From Planctomycetota bacterium (GTDB taxonomy: Bacteria > Planctomycetota > UBA1135 > GCA-002686595), in the NCBI GenBank assembly GCA_009691855.1, contig SIAI01000004.1, positions 89,536 to 153,535 on the forward strand: a stretch of DNA of 64,000 nt. Direction: 5' to 3'. The notes below the pieces were generated by a model. The model did no database searches. It was given only the letters and a program-made list of their open reading frames with translations, and had not been told where the DNA came from. Below, piece by piece: positions 38,356 to 46,891 of this stretch (the first letter of the stretch is position 1; each line of letters begins with the position of its first letter). The position numbers and the translations under genes are program-made.

Positions 38356-38538
38356 CTGCGCTGAAGATAGCAAGGCTGGCGGGCGCGGTTGTGCCCCGGC
38401 GCGGCTCACAGGTAGACTCCCGCGGCTTTTTTTGGCCCGACGACGCTGGGGATCTTTCGCCGGCCGCTTCTCACGCCGATGTATCCCCCCCGTAGAGTCC
38501 GGCCTCCGACTCCTGCACCCGCCTACCCGTCCCACCCC

Positions 38539-40413
38539 ATGCGCTTCGCCCCCTCCCGCGTGTCGTCTCGTTCCGCCTGGATTCTCGCCGCGGCGTCGGC
38601 GCTCGTTCTGGCGTCGTGCGGTGGTTCCGATGAGAAGGCGCCGTCGGTCGCCGCGGCTCCGGTCGAGAAGGGGCCCGAGCCCAAGACGGATGCAGCGCCC
38701 ACGCCGACGGCGGTCACTCCCACGGCCGGGGACGAATCCCAGCTCTCGACGAGCATGTCCGACTTGGTGTTCGGCGCGGCGCAGATCGAGGGACCGATCG
38801 AGTACGAGGAGGGGGTTGACAGGCCCCTGGTGACGACCTTCCCCACCGAGACCAAGCTCGAGCAGGCGCGCCCCAAGATCGAGAACCTGCCCAGCGACGA
38901 CGAGCTGCTCGGCCGCCCGCTGGTGATCAACGGCAAGATCGTGCCCTTCGAGGAGATCAAGAGGCAGGTGTGCCTGGGGCCGGACGGGGTCGGAGAGATC
39001 GAGGCCTTCAAGCTGATGATCTTCGTCGCCGAGGAGAAGAAGCGCCGCACCGACGCGGGCGCCCAGGCCGAGCTCAGCGCCGAGGAGTTCGACGAGTACA
39101 TGAAGGACATCGAGGCCGAGCTCAAGGCCGAGTACCCCGAGGGGCAAGTGGGCATGGATGAGCTGATGAACTCGCTGGCCACCAAGGACCCCAAGGCGAA
39201 GCTGAAGGCCAATCGCGAGTTCGAGAAGCTCTTCCTGCCCGACGATCCCGCGCAGTTCCCACCGCTCACCATGGATGCGATCCTGTTGCAGGAGGGCGGC
39301 GAAGGCGTGCTGGAGTACTTCAAGACGAGCTTCGAGGAAAAGCTCAAGAACGGCAAGTCGACCAAGAAGAACATGGGCGAGCGCCAGTTCGATTCGGCCA
39401 TCCTGCAGCAGGTCCTGCAGCACCTGCTGTCCACGGCCTCGATCCAGAACGCACCCGCTGCGGGCGTGCTGTGCCGCGTCAATGGCGTGGACATCCTCAT
39501 CGATGACGTGTGGAACGAGATCAAGCCCTCCGTCACCACCATGGAGGTGCGCGACGCCAAGCAGTGGATCGTGAACTCGACTCTGATGCGCGAGGCCTTC
39601 GAAAAGGCCGGCGTATGGCCGAGCGACGAAGAGGCCGAGGCCGCGTACCACCTCCACAGCGACCCGTACGCGGGCTCGATCTTCAGCCAGGAACGCATCG
39701 CCGTGGTGATCAAGCGGTTCCCCTCGGTCGAGCGCTACAAGGAGTACCGGCGCATGTACGAGGGGCTGCTCAAGCTCAAGCCCCCGAGCCCCGAGGAACT
39801 GCAGAAACACGCCGAGTTCCGCACCAACAAGGTGATCGGGCAGGTCACCGTGGACGTGGACGTGCTGCTGTGCTCGGCCTTCGACTTCAAGGCCAACAGC
39901 TGGAAGGAAAATGGCTGGGTCGATGCCGAGAAGCGCATGAAAGACGTGCTCAGCCTGCTGGTCGAGGAGCAGCAGCCCTGGGACGTGCTGGTCGAGAAGT
40001 ACTCGGACTTCTACGAGCAGCCCACGCCCCTCAGCCAGCGCGGCCAGGAAGACCCGAACCAGCCCAAGAAGGGCCGCTTCCGCAACTTCCAGCGCAACAA
40101 CCTGCTCACGCAGCTGGGTGAGAGCGAGTACTGGCTGTTCCTGAACGGCACCTCGATCACCGACTTCATCTTCTTCGAGCAGGAAGTGCAAACGCTTGGC
40201 CAGCCGATGCGTGGTCCGGTGGGCTGGTACCTGCCGCGCCTGATGCGCCGCACCAAGCCGCCGCAGCGCCTGAACATGGACGAGGGGACCATGAGAGACG
40301 TCCTGCTAGACGACTACATCACCTGGCACCTGGCACAGTTCGCCCAGGAGCTGATCCAGAAGAACGAGGTCTACGGGCTGGAACTGCCGGGCACGGCGCC
40401 GAAGAAGCAGTAG
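38539..40413 (+). CDS. Large lipoprotein, SurA-like foldase without clear parvulin domain
   Basis: The 624-residue product has a lipobox (ALVLASCGGS, cysteine about residue 28), a disordered acidic/proline linker to about 100, then a long helical region. RPLVINGKIVPFEEIKRQVCL (about 125-145) and VLCRVNGVDILIDDVWNEI (about 310-330) are two copies of the V-x-G-x-x-I-x-x-x-(E/D) segment that starts SurA/PpiC-like chaperone domains. The second half could be a diverged rotamase. It probably helps fold or insert envelope proteins. Lys/Glu-rich, with lower GC3 than neighbours. A strong hairpin follows. Confidence 0.65.
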   Translation: MRFAPSRVSSRSAWILAAASALVLASCGGSDEKAPSVAAAPVEKGPEPKTDAAPTPTAVTPTAGDESQLSTSMSDLVFGAAQIEGPIEYEEGVDRPLVTTFPTETKLEQARPKIENLPSDDELLGRPLVINGKIVPFEEIKRQVCLGPDGVGEIEAFKLMIFVAEEKKRRTDAGAQAELSAEEFDEYMKDIEAELKAEYPEGQVGMDELMNSLATKDPKAKLKANREFEKLFLPDDPAQFPPLTMDAILLQEGGEGVLEYFKTSFEEKLKNGKSTKKNMGERQFDSAILQQVLQHLLSTASIQNAPAAGVLCRVNGVDILIDDVWNEIKPSVTTMEVRDAKQWIVNSTLMREAFEKAGVWPSDEEAEAAYHLHSDPYAGSIFSQERIAVVIKRFPSVERYKEYRRMYEGLLKLKPPSPEELQKHAEFRTNKVIGQVTVDVDVLLCSAFDFKANSWKENGWVDAEKRMKDVLSLLVEEQQPWDVLVEKYSDFYEQPTPLSQRGQEDPNQPKKGRFRNFQRNNLLTQLGESEYWLFLNGTSITDFIFFEQEVQTLGQPMRGPVGWYLPRLMRRTKPPQRLNMDEGTMRDVLLDDYITWHLAQFAQELIQKNEVYGLELPGTAPKKQ

Positions 40414-40428
40414 CTCGGCTCTCGCTAC

Positions 40429-40458
40429 GGGGCCTGGACGAGAATTCGTCCGGGCCCC
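40429..40458 (+). terminator. Hairpin after the large lipoprotein gene
   Basis: GGGGCCTGGACGA-GAAT-TCGTCCGGGCCCC forms a 13-bp stem (one G-T wobble) beginning 15 bases after the stop. The following bases ATTCGTTT are moderately T-rich, so this is the best intrinsic-terminator candidate in the window. Confidence 0.65.
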
Positions 40459-40518
40459 ATTCGTTTCCGGGAGGCTCTCTTTGCAAGCTGGCGGCGGGCT
40501 GCGGATGATCAGCGCCCG

Positions 40519-42402
40519 ATGAGCGCCGCCCCGGAGGGTTCCCCGACCAAGAAGGCCTGGGCCCTGCTCGAGCCCCATGCGCGCAGGCATTCGCGCATCC
40601 TGATCCTGGTGCTCGGCCTGGGAGTCGTGAACTCGGCCGCGGAAGCGCTGCCCTTTGCGCTCATGCAGCCCCTGTGGAAGGTGCTGTTCCCCGAGCCGGA
40701 TCAGGCCGCGACGCTGGTCGACGATAAGGCGCGGAACCTGTTTTCCTGGGTCGAGCCGCACGCGCGGGATTGGACCGGCATCGCCGATCCGAGCCTTGCG
40801 CTCCTGGTGTGCGTCGCGGCGATTGCGTTCTTGCTCGGGCTGGTCGCGGCCGCGACCAAGTGGGGCACGACCTGGTACTCGCGCAAGGCCAGCTACCAGA
40901 TGGTGGTGGACCTGCGCGTGGACGTCGCCCGGCACCTGATGGGACTGTCGCTGCGCTACCACGGCTCGCGACGCTTCGGCGATCTCCTCTCGCGCGTCAG
41001 CTCGGACGTGACCTCCGTGCTGGAGGCCATCAATCAGGGCCTGAACGGGCTCGTACTCGAGCCGCTCTCGGCCCTGGGCATGCTGGGCGTGGCGCTCTAC
41101 CAGGCGCCCCTGCCCACGCTGGTTCTCGTGCTCGTGCTGCCGCTCGCCGTGTGGCCGATCTCCAAGCTCTTCCGACGCGTGCGCAAGGGCTCGAAGAAGA
41201 GCCTGTCGAGTCTGGGGGACTCGGTGCAGAGCCTGACGCAGATGTTCCAGGGCGTGCGCACGGTCAAGGCCTTCGGCGGCGAGGAACGCGAGGTCGAGCG
41301 CTACCGCGCGCTCAACCAGACGTACCTCGCGACCTCCATGCGCATGGTGCGCGCGATCGCCATGACCCACGCCTGGACGGCGTTCTACGGCGCTGCCGGC
41401 TTGGCCCTGATCGTGCTCGTCTTCGGCGTGCTCAGGCTGCGCTACGGGATGTTCCAGGACGCCACGATGTTCGTACTGCTGGGGGCCATGGTCAGCCTGG
41501 CCAAGAGCGTCAAGGACATCACCAAGACCTGGGCGCGGGTGCAGGAGTCTGTGGGCGCTTCCGAGCGCCTGACGGAGCTCCTGGCCGAACCCGCCGACGT
41601 GATCGAGAGCTCGAGCGCCCGCCCCATCCAAGGCATCCGCGGCGCGTTGGCCCTCGAGAGCGTGAGCTTCCTCTATCCGGGCGGCGAGGCGCACGCGCTG
41701 CGCGACATCGAGCTCGTCCTCCGTCCCGGCGAGACCTTGGCCTTGGTCGGGCCCTCGGGCGCGGGCAAGAGCACGTTGGTCGATCTCCTGGCGCGCTTCA
41801 TCGATCCGACCGCCGGCCGCATCACCATCGACGGCGTCGATCTGCGCGAGCTCAAGCTGGCCGACTGGAACGCGCTGTACGCCATGGTCGGACAGGTGCC
41901 GTTCCTGTTCCACAGCACGGTCAGCGAGAACATCGCCTACGGCAAACCGCACGCGACGCAGGCCGAGATCGAGGCCGCCGCGCGCGCCGCACACATCCAC
42001 GACTTCATCACCACGCTTCCGCTGGGCTACGCCACCAACGTCGCCGACATGGGCTCGCGCCTCTCGGGCGGCCAGCGCCAGCGCATCACGATCGCGCGCG
42101 CGCTGCTCAAGGGCGCGCCGCTGCTCCTGCTCGACGAGGCGACCAGCGCGCTCGACAGCGAGTCCGAGGCCGAGGTCCAGAAGGCGCTGGACGAGCTGGT
42201 GAAGCAGAAGACCGTGGTCGTCGTCGCGCACCGCCTCTCGACCATCCAGCGCGCCGACCGCATCGCGGTGCTGGAGCACGGGCGCCTGGCCGAGCTCGGC
42301 ACGCACGCCGAGCTCCTGGCGAAGAACGGCGTCTACGCACGCCTGTGGACGCTGCAGAAGCTCGACCTGCGCCCGGACGTAGCCGAGACCACCGCGTCAT
42401 GA
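40519..42402 (+). CDS. ABC exporter, MsbA-like (fused membrane and ATPase domains)
   Basis: A half-transporter of 627 residues: six transmembrane helices (about 25-340) fused to an ATPase domain. ATPase motifs are Walker [10 protein letters not shown] (about 411), the Q-loop [20 protein letters not shown], signature [11 protein letters not shown] (about 513), Walker [13 protein letters not shown] and the H-loop [11 protein letters not shown]. It resembles MsbA/lipid A flippases and multidrug exporters of the subfamily B type. The surrounding surface-glycan genes make lipid export plausible but unproven. The stop overlaps the start of the permease gene. Confidence 0.93.
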   Translation: MSAAPEGSPTKKAWALLEPHARRHSRILILVLGLGVVNSAAEALPFALMQPLWKVLFPEPDQAATLVDDKARNLFSWVEPHARDWTGIADPSLALLVCVAAIAFLLGLVAAATKWGTTWYSRKASYQMVVDLRVDVARHLMGLSLRYHGSRRFGDLLSRVSSDVTSVLEAINQGLNGLVLEPLSALGMLGVALYQAPLPTLVLVLVLPLAVWPISKLFRRVRKGSKKSLSSLGDSVQSLTQMFQGVRTVKAFGGEEREVERYRALNQTYLATSMRMVRAIAMTHAWTAFYGAAGLALIVLVFGVLRLRYGMFQDATMFVLLGAMVSLAKSVKDITKTWARVQESVGASERLTELLAEPADVIESSSARPIQGIRGALALESVSFLYPGGEAHALRDIELVLRPGETLALVGPSGAGKSTLVDLLARFIDPTAGRITIDGVDLRELKLADWNALYAMVGQVPFLFHSTVSENIAYGKPHATQAEIEAAARAAHIHDFITTLPLGYATNVADMGSRLSGGQRQRITIARALLKGAPLLLLDEATSALDSESEAEVQKALDELVKQKTVVVVAHRLSTIQRADRIAVLEHGRLAELGTHAELLAKNGVYARLWTLQKLDLRPDVAETTAS

Positions 42403-43784
42403 GCGCGTCCGCGCCGGAGCGCAAGCTCACACTGCTCGACTCCACGCTGCTGGTGATGGGCGGCATCATCGGCGTCGGGATCTTCTTCAACCCGCACACG
42501 ATTGCCGAGCGCGTGCCGGTGCCGTGGCTGTACTTCTCGCTGTGGATCTTCGGCGGCCTGGTGGCGATCGCGGCCGGCTTCACCTTCGCCGAGCTGGGCA
42601 CGACCTTCCCGCGCGCCGGCGGTTGGTTCGTGTACCTGCGCGCGGTCTACGGGCGACCGCTGGCGTTCGTGTTCGCGTGGGTGGTGCTGACGGTGCAGTC
42701 GACCGGTGCCATCGCCTCGATCGCCAAGTTCTGCGCGGAGCGGGTGCACATCTTGGCGCCGGGCTGGGTGGGGGAATCGGGTTCGCGGAGCGAGACGGTC
42801 GCGGCCGCGCTGCTGGTCCTGTCGGTGACCGTGGTTGCCTTGAGCGGCGTGAAGCGCGCCGCGCTGGTGCAGAACGTGTGCATGCTCACGAAGCTCGTCG
42901 TGATCGCCGCGCTGGTCGTCGGCGCGCTCCTGTTCATCGGTCGTGAGGACGTCGTGCCGGCCGCGGCCGCAGTCCCGGCGGCGGCGGCGCACACGCTCAC
43001 CGTGGGCAGCTTCCTGTTCGCACTGCTGCCGCTCTTCTACACGCTCGGCGGATGGCAGCTGGTCGGGTACATCGCGCCCGAGATGAAGGACCCGGTCAAG
43101 AACCTGCCGCGCGCGATCCTGCTCGGCGTACTCGGTGTGGTGGTCGTGTACTTGTGCGTCAACGCGAGCTACCTAACCGTGCTCGGCATCGACGGACTGA
43201 TCGCGGACAAGGGCTTCGCCCAGACGCTCTCGCAGCGCGCCTTCGGGCCGCTGGGCGAGAAGCTGCTCGCGGCGGGCATGTGCATTTCGGCCTTTGGCAT
43301 CTGCGCGGTGAACATCATCACCACGCCGTGGGTCTACGTGGCCATGGCCAAGGAGGGCCTGTTCTTCGAGTCGGTCGGCGCACTCTCGCCGCGCACCGGC
43401 GTGCCGCAACGCGCGCTGCTCATCCAGGCCGCGATCACCTGCGTCTACCTGCTGTTCACGCTCGGCTTCCTGGTCGACTCGGTGGTCTTCGTGGAGTGGA
43501 TGTTCCACTTGCTGGCCGCGCTCGGGCTCTTGCTGCTCCGCTGGCGCCAGCCGGAGCTGCCCCGTCCGTTCCGGAGCCCGCTCTATCCGCTGGCACCCCT
43601 CGTCTACCTGCTGACGGCGTGCGTGGTCGTCGGTGGCGTGCTGCTGCAGCCCGTGGCGCCGGGCGAGGCGAACGTCGAGCTGCTCGGCGTCCCGATCGAG
43701 CGTCGCGTCCTGGGTGTCTCGATCGTGCTGCTCGGTGCGCTGCTCTACCGCCCGTGGCGCGCGCTGGTCGAGCGCGCGCGCTGA
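42399..43784 (+). CDS. APC-family amino acid permease
   Basis: The 461-residue product has 12 predicted transmembrane helices. The APC family signature in helix 1 is MGGIIGVGIFFNPHTIAE (about 20-37), and helix 6 has PLFYTLGGWQLVGYIAPEMKDP (about 211-232) with the glutamate-bearing loop typical of the family. It probably imports or exchanges amino acids with protons. It starts at an ATGA overlap with the ABC exporter, so the two are co-translated even though their substrates likely differ. Confidence 0.92.
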   Translation: MSASAPERKLTLLDSTLLVMGGIIGVGIFFNPHTIAERVPVPWLYFSLWIFGGLVAIAAGFTFAELGTTFPRAGGWFVYLRAVYGRPLAFVFAWVVLTVQSTGAIASIAKFCAERVHILAPGWVGESGSRSETVAAALLVLSVTVVALSGVKRAALVQNVCMLTKLVVIAALVVGALLFIGREDVVPAAAAVPAAAAHTLTVGSFLFALLPLFYTLGGWQLVGYIAPEMKDPVKNLPRAILLGVLGVVVVYLCVNASYLTVLGIDGLIADKGFAQTLSQRAFGPLGEKLLAAGMCISAFGICAVNIITTPWVYVAMAKEGLFFESVGALSPRTGVPQRALLIQAAITCVYLLFTLGFLVDSVVFVEWMFHLLAALGLLLLRWRQPELPRPFRSPLYPLAPLVYLLTACVVVGGVLLQPVAPGEANVELLGVPIERRVLGVSIVLLGALLYRPWRALVERAR

Positions 43785-43832
43785 ACAGAGCTCGAACTGC
43801 TTCGGCTTCAAGCGCCGCCCAGGCCGCCCCCG

Positions 43833-44264
43833 ATGGATGAGTCCATGGCCGCCAAGAAGACGACCTCCGCCGCGCTGCAGTACCTCGACCCGTCGTTCTT
43901 CGAGCACAGCCCGAAGCACCGCGCCGCGCTGGAGGAGGCGCGCGCGAGCCAGGAGATCGCGCAGCTCGTGTCGCAGCTGCGCGGCGGCGCCGGGATGAGC
44001 TTGCGCGAGCTCGCGCGCGCGGCTGGACTCACGCCGAAGACGCTGGAAAAACTCGAGAGCGGCGCCAACCCGCGCCTCGCCTTCACGCAACTGCGAGCGG
44101 TCGCGGCCGCGCTCGGCCAGCGCGTCCAGGTCAGGCTCGTCTCCGACGGCAGGCGCAAGAAGCGCGCCTCCGCGAAGCCACGCAAGGCGCCGCGCGCACG
44201 CGCGGCGAGTCCGCTCGAGGGCGCGGGCCCGTGCGCCACGGAAGGGCGCAAGCGACTGGTCTGA
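43833..44264 (+). CDS. XRE-family helix-turn-helix protein
   Basis: A 143-residue protein with a Cro/C1-type domain at about 54-107 (SLRELARAAGLTPKTLEKLESGANP, then LRAVAAALGQRVQVRLV). This arrangement occurs in antitoxins and orphan regulators. No toxin gene flanks it; a palindromic repeat block follows immediately. ATG 43833 or 43845 are both plausible starts. The Lys/Arg-rich tail is likely disordered. Confidence 0.8.
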   Translation: MDESMAAKKTTSAALQYLDPSFFEHSPKHRAALEEARASQEIAQLVSQLRGGAGMSLRELARAAGLTPKTLEKLESGANPRLAFTQLRAVAAALGQRVQVRLVSDGRRKKRASAKPRKAPRARAASPLEGAGPCATEGRKRLV

Positions 44265-44268
44265 GCTA

Positions 44269-44489
44269 CTAGGTTCGAGAGTCCGCGCGCCGCGCGCGGA
44301 TTCTCGGGAGTAGTAGCTCCGGCGCCGCCGGCGCCGCGCCGCTCATCAAGCGGCGAGGAGGGGCAGGCCGCGTGTCGCGCCTGGCCTGGAGGAGGAGTCG
44401 CGCGGGAGGGTTGGCCTCCCCCGCCAACAAGAGCTCAGCGCGGGCGCAGCTCCAGCGCGTTGGGTTGCGGGCAACGCCCGCGCCGAGAG
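44269..44489 (+). repeat. 220-bp dispersed element with terminal hairpins, copy 1
   Basis: The element starts in CTAGGTTCGAGAGTCCGCGCG, whose complement follows as CGCGCGGATTCTCGGGAGTAG to make a 20-bp-class hairpin. It continues through a conserved middle (CCTCCCCGC-type runs, GGCCTGGAGGAGGAGTCGCG) and ends in a second hairpin, GCGGGC-AAC-GCCCGC. The same 220 bp lies inverted at 63638-63857. It begins five bases after the XRE stop codon. Confidence 0.85.
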
Positions 44490-44743
44490 CGCGTCGAAAA
44501 ATCCCACTGCCGACCTGCAGCGCAGCGATTCGTCGGCAAAGGCCCGCTCCCAAGGGGCGAAAACACTCCTTCGAAAGCCGGACCCGCAGGGGTCTGGGAT
44601 TTTCCGACAGCCCCTGAGCCGCTTGCCCGCCGCAGGCGGGCCTGGTCAGGAAAGAACAAGCACCGGCTCGTCAGGCCCGAGTTGGGCGAGCCTTTCTGAA
44701 CCGTTTGTTCTTTGGAAGCCGCTTGCCCGCCGTGGGCGGAGTG
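44490..44743. repeat. Nested palindromes
   Basis: Two separate inverted repeats occur: GTCGAAAAATCCCA (44493) with TGGGATTTTCCGAC (44595-44608), about 116 bases apart end to end; and AAAGAACAA (44651-44659) with TTGTTCTTT (44705-44713). A short GC hairpin CCCGCC-GCA-GGCGGG lies between them. No gene is visible in 44265-44864, which is a cluster of repeat elements. Confidence 0.65.
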
Positions 44744-44848
44744 CTCACTGACCAGATGCATGGTCAGTTCCAATCCTCTCGGTCGCGAAAGCCAGCAGCT
44801 GAGGCCATCTACGACGTCTCGTTCGAAGCCTCCGTGAATCAGCTGGGC
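44744..44848 (+). repeat. Half copy of the ruvC-upstream inverted-repeat element
   Basis: CTGACCAGATGCATGGTCAG followed by CCTCTCGGTCGCGAAAGCC and CCTCCGTGAATCAGCTGGG matches the right half of the element at 46075-46253, including its central palindrome. It has lost the left half. Confidence 0.8.
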
Positions 44849-44864
44849 TGAGCGCGCGGCGCGC

Positions 44865-45359
44865 CTACGCCTCGTGCTCCAGCAAGCACACCGCTTGCAC
44901 GGCCACGCCCATTCCGCCCGCGAGCGCGCCCAGCCCTTCCAGCGACTTCCCCTTCACGTTCACTGCGTCCGCCTCGACCCCCAGCAGGCGTGCCAGCGTC
45001 GCGCGCATCTCCGCGCGCCGCGGAGCGATCTTCGGGCCCTCGGTCGCGATCACGATATCGACGTTGCCCACGCGCCAGCCGGCGGCGTGCACGCGGCGCA
45101 CGACTTCGGCCAGCAACGTGGAGCTGTCGGCGTCCTTCCAGCGCGGCTCCCTGTCCGCGAACAGCGTGCCGAGGTCGTCGAGGCCCGCCGCGCCCAGCAG
45201 CGCGTCGGCCAGCGCGTGCAGCACGGCGTCGCCATCGGAGTGGCCCAGCGGGCCACGCGCGTGCGTGAAGACGATGCCGCCGAGGATGCACGGCCGTCCC
45301 GTCACCAGCCGGTGCACGTCGAAGCCGAGGCCGACACGGTGCTTCATCTGTGGCTTCAT
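44865..45359 (-). CDS. ispF: 2-C-methyl-D-erythritol 2,4-cyclodiphosphate synthase
   Basis: The fifth enzyme of the MEP isoprenoid pathway: it cyclises CDP-methylerythritol phosphate to MEcPP with loss of CMP. The 164 residues show VGLGFDVHRLV (about 9-19, metal ligands Asp and His), GHSDGDAVLHALADALLGAAGLDDLGTLF (about 39-67), with the second metal His, and the C-terminal VNVKGKSLEGLGALAGGMGVAVQAVCLL. The ATG at 45359 overlaps the ispD stop. ispD-ispF is a common operon order. Confidence 0.95.
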   Translation of the reverse strand: MKPQMKHRVGLGFDVHRLVTGRPCILGGIVFTHARGPLGHSDGDAVLHALADALLGAAGLDDLGTLFADREPRWKDADSSTLLAEVVRRVHAAGWRVGNVDIVIATEGPKIAPRRAEMRATLARLLGVEADAVNVKGKSLEGLGALAGGMGVAVQAVCLLEHEA

Positions 45360-46060
45360 ATGTGGTGTGCGCGCGCACGCACGATGGCCTGCGCGATCTC
45401 CAGGTCTTCGGGCTGGGTGAGCTTCAGGTTGGCGGGGTGCCCCGGCACGATCGCCACCGGCCCGATGTAGCGCTCCCACAGCGCCGCATCATCGGTGGGG
45501 CGGAAGCCCTCCTGCGCGGCGCGCTCCAGGAGCGCGCGGAAGCGCGCGGCCTCGAACACCTGCGGCGTCTGGGCCTTGAACAGGTGCGCGCGCGCGAGGG
45601 TCTCCTCGGCGAAGCGTCCGTCGGAGGACTTCTTGACCGTGTCGAGCACCGCCAGCGCCGCCAGCGCCGCGCCATGCACGCGCGCGGCCTGGATCACGGC
45701 CTCCACCAGCGCTGGCGTCACCAGCGGGCGCGCACCGTCGTGCACCAGGATCTTGTCGATGCCGGGGCAGGGCCACTGCGCGCCCACGCGCACCGAGTCG
45801 ATGCGCTCCTCGCCGCCCGGCAGGATGGCCTCGATGTGCGCCACGTGAGCGGCGCTGAGCAGCTGTTCGGCGCGCTGCAGGTCGTCGGGGTGCACGACCA
45901 CCACGATGCGTCGCACGCTCGGCGCCTCGGCCAGCGCGCGCACGGTGTGCACCAACACGGGCGTGCCCTCCAGCGTCAGGAAGGGCTTGCGCAGCGCCGC
46001 GCCCATGCGCGACGAGCGTCCGGCGGCGACCACTACGGCCAGCGTGAGGGAGTGCTCCAA
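45356..46060 (-). CDS. ispD: 2-C-methyl-D-erythritol 4-phosphate cytidylyltransferase
   Basis: The third step of the MEP pathway, transferring CMP from CTP to methylerythritol phosphate. The 234 residues have VVVAAGRSSRMGAALRKPFLTLEG (about 9-32, CTP binding with Arg and Lys), ILVHDGARPLV (about 104), and KAQTPQVFE (about 165; family usually KTQTPQ). It precedes ispF with a 4-base overlap. The leader faces a palindromic element ahead of ruvC, so its promoter may lie within or next to that element. Confidence 0.93.
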   Translation of the reverse strand: MEHSLTLAVVVAAGRSSRMGAALRKPFLTLEGTPVLVHTVRALAEAPSVRRIVVVVHPDDLQRAEQLLSAAHVAHIEAILPGGEERIDSVRVGAQWPCPGIDKILVHDGARPLVTPALVEAVIQAARVHGAALAALAVLDTVKKSSDGRFAEETLARAHLFKAQTPQVFEAARFRALLERAAQEGFRPTDDAALWERYIGPVAIVPGHPANLKLTQPEDLEIAQAIVRARAHHI

Positions 46061-46074
46061 GGGCCATGAGGTTA

Positions 46075-46253
46075 GCCCAGGTGATTCACGGAGTCTTCGG
46101 CTCCGACGCCGCAGTTGGCCTCATCTGCCGCATGCCGCTCCCTGCGCGTCCGAACGGACCAGAATGGTCCGTTCCGGTCCTCTCGGTCGCGAAAACCTGC
46201 AGCCAAGGCCAGCTGCGACGTCTCGCTCGAGGCCTCCGTGAATCAGCTGGGGC
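46075..46253. mobile_element. Inverted-repeat MITE-like element upstream of ruvC
   Basis: The left arm GCCCAGGTGATTCACGGAG and the right arm reading, in complement, GCCCCAGCTGATTCACGGAG, form a long imperfect inverted repeat (about 55 bp each side). A perfect inner palindrome GAACGGACCA-GAA-TGGTCCGTTC sits in the middle. It lies between divergent ispD and ruvC. A half copy is at 44744-44848. Confidence 0.8.
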
Positions 46254-46291
46254 CAGTGGAATGGCGCGCGCGATTCCGTACCTTGCGCGGC

Positions 46292-46825
46292 GTGATCCCC
46301 GCGGACCTCGTGCCCAAGGACTGCCGCTGGCCGATCGTGCTCGGCATCGACCCGGGCACGCGCGTGATGGGCTACGGGGCGCTGGTGGTGGCGCCCGACG
46401 GGCCGCGCTTCGTCGCCTGCGGCGTGCTGCGCCCGAACGCACGCGCGGCCGTGGCCACGCGCCTCGGCGAGATCCAGGCCGAGCTGGAGCAGCTCCTTGC
46501 CGCCCTGCGGCCGGGCGTGCTGGCGCTGGAGCGCGCCTTCCACTCGAAGAACGTCCAGGCGGCCTTCCGCATCGGCGAATCGCGGGGGGTCGTGCTCGCC
46601 ACCGCCGCGCGCGCCGGGCTCGAGATCCTCGAGCTCGCCCCGGCCGCCGCCAAGAAGGCCGTGCTGGGGCACGGCGGAGCCAGCAAGGAACAGATCGCGC
46701 GCATGATCGCCACGCTGCTCGGCACCGGCCCGCTGGACGTGCCCGCCGACGCCACGGACGCGCTCGCGCTCGCCTACGCGTGCGTGAAGCGCCGCAGCGG
46801 GCCCGCCGCCCTGGCGCGGCGCTAG
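46292..46825 (+). CDS. ruvC: Crossover junction endodeoxyribonuclease RuvC
   Basis: It cuts Holliday junctions with RuvAB during recombination. GTG 46292 is chosen because it gives a family-length protein of 177 residues starting just before the conserved strand; longer starts read into the palindromic element. Motifs are VLGIDPGTRVMGYG (about 16-29, first catalytic Asp), LALERAFHSKNVQAAFRIGE (about 80, catalytic Glu), and DATDALALAYAC near the end with the last Asp. Two MITE-like copies in front of it are the notable context. ruvA and ruvB are not in this window. Confidence 0.93.
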   Translation: MIPADLVPKDCRWPIVLGIDPGTRVMGYGALVVAPDGPRFVACGVLRPNARAAVATRLGEIQAELEQLLAALRPGVLALERAFHSKNVQAAFRIGESRGVVLATAARAGLEILELAPAAAKKAVLGHGGASKEQIARMIATLLGTGPLDVPADATDALALAYACVKRRSGPAALARR

Positions 46826-46891
46826 CCCCCGGCCAGGGGTAGTCCGTCGCAATCCCTTGCCGGCGGGCCTCGCCGCGCGTCCAATGAGCGC

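Noticed and set aside
38389..38418. Candidate sigma-70 promoter (TTGTGC, 18 bases, TAGACT) between divergent lipoprotein genes
   Set aside because: Both hexamers match only weakly, and in sequence this GC-rich such a match is not strong evidence.
43833..44264. XRE protein as half of a toxin-antitoxin pair
   Set aside because: No toxin-like gene flanks it; the next bases are repeat elements.
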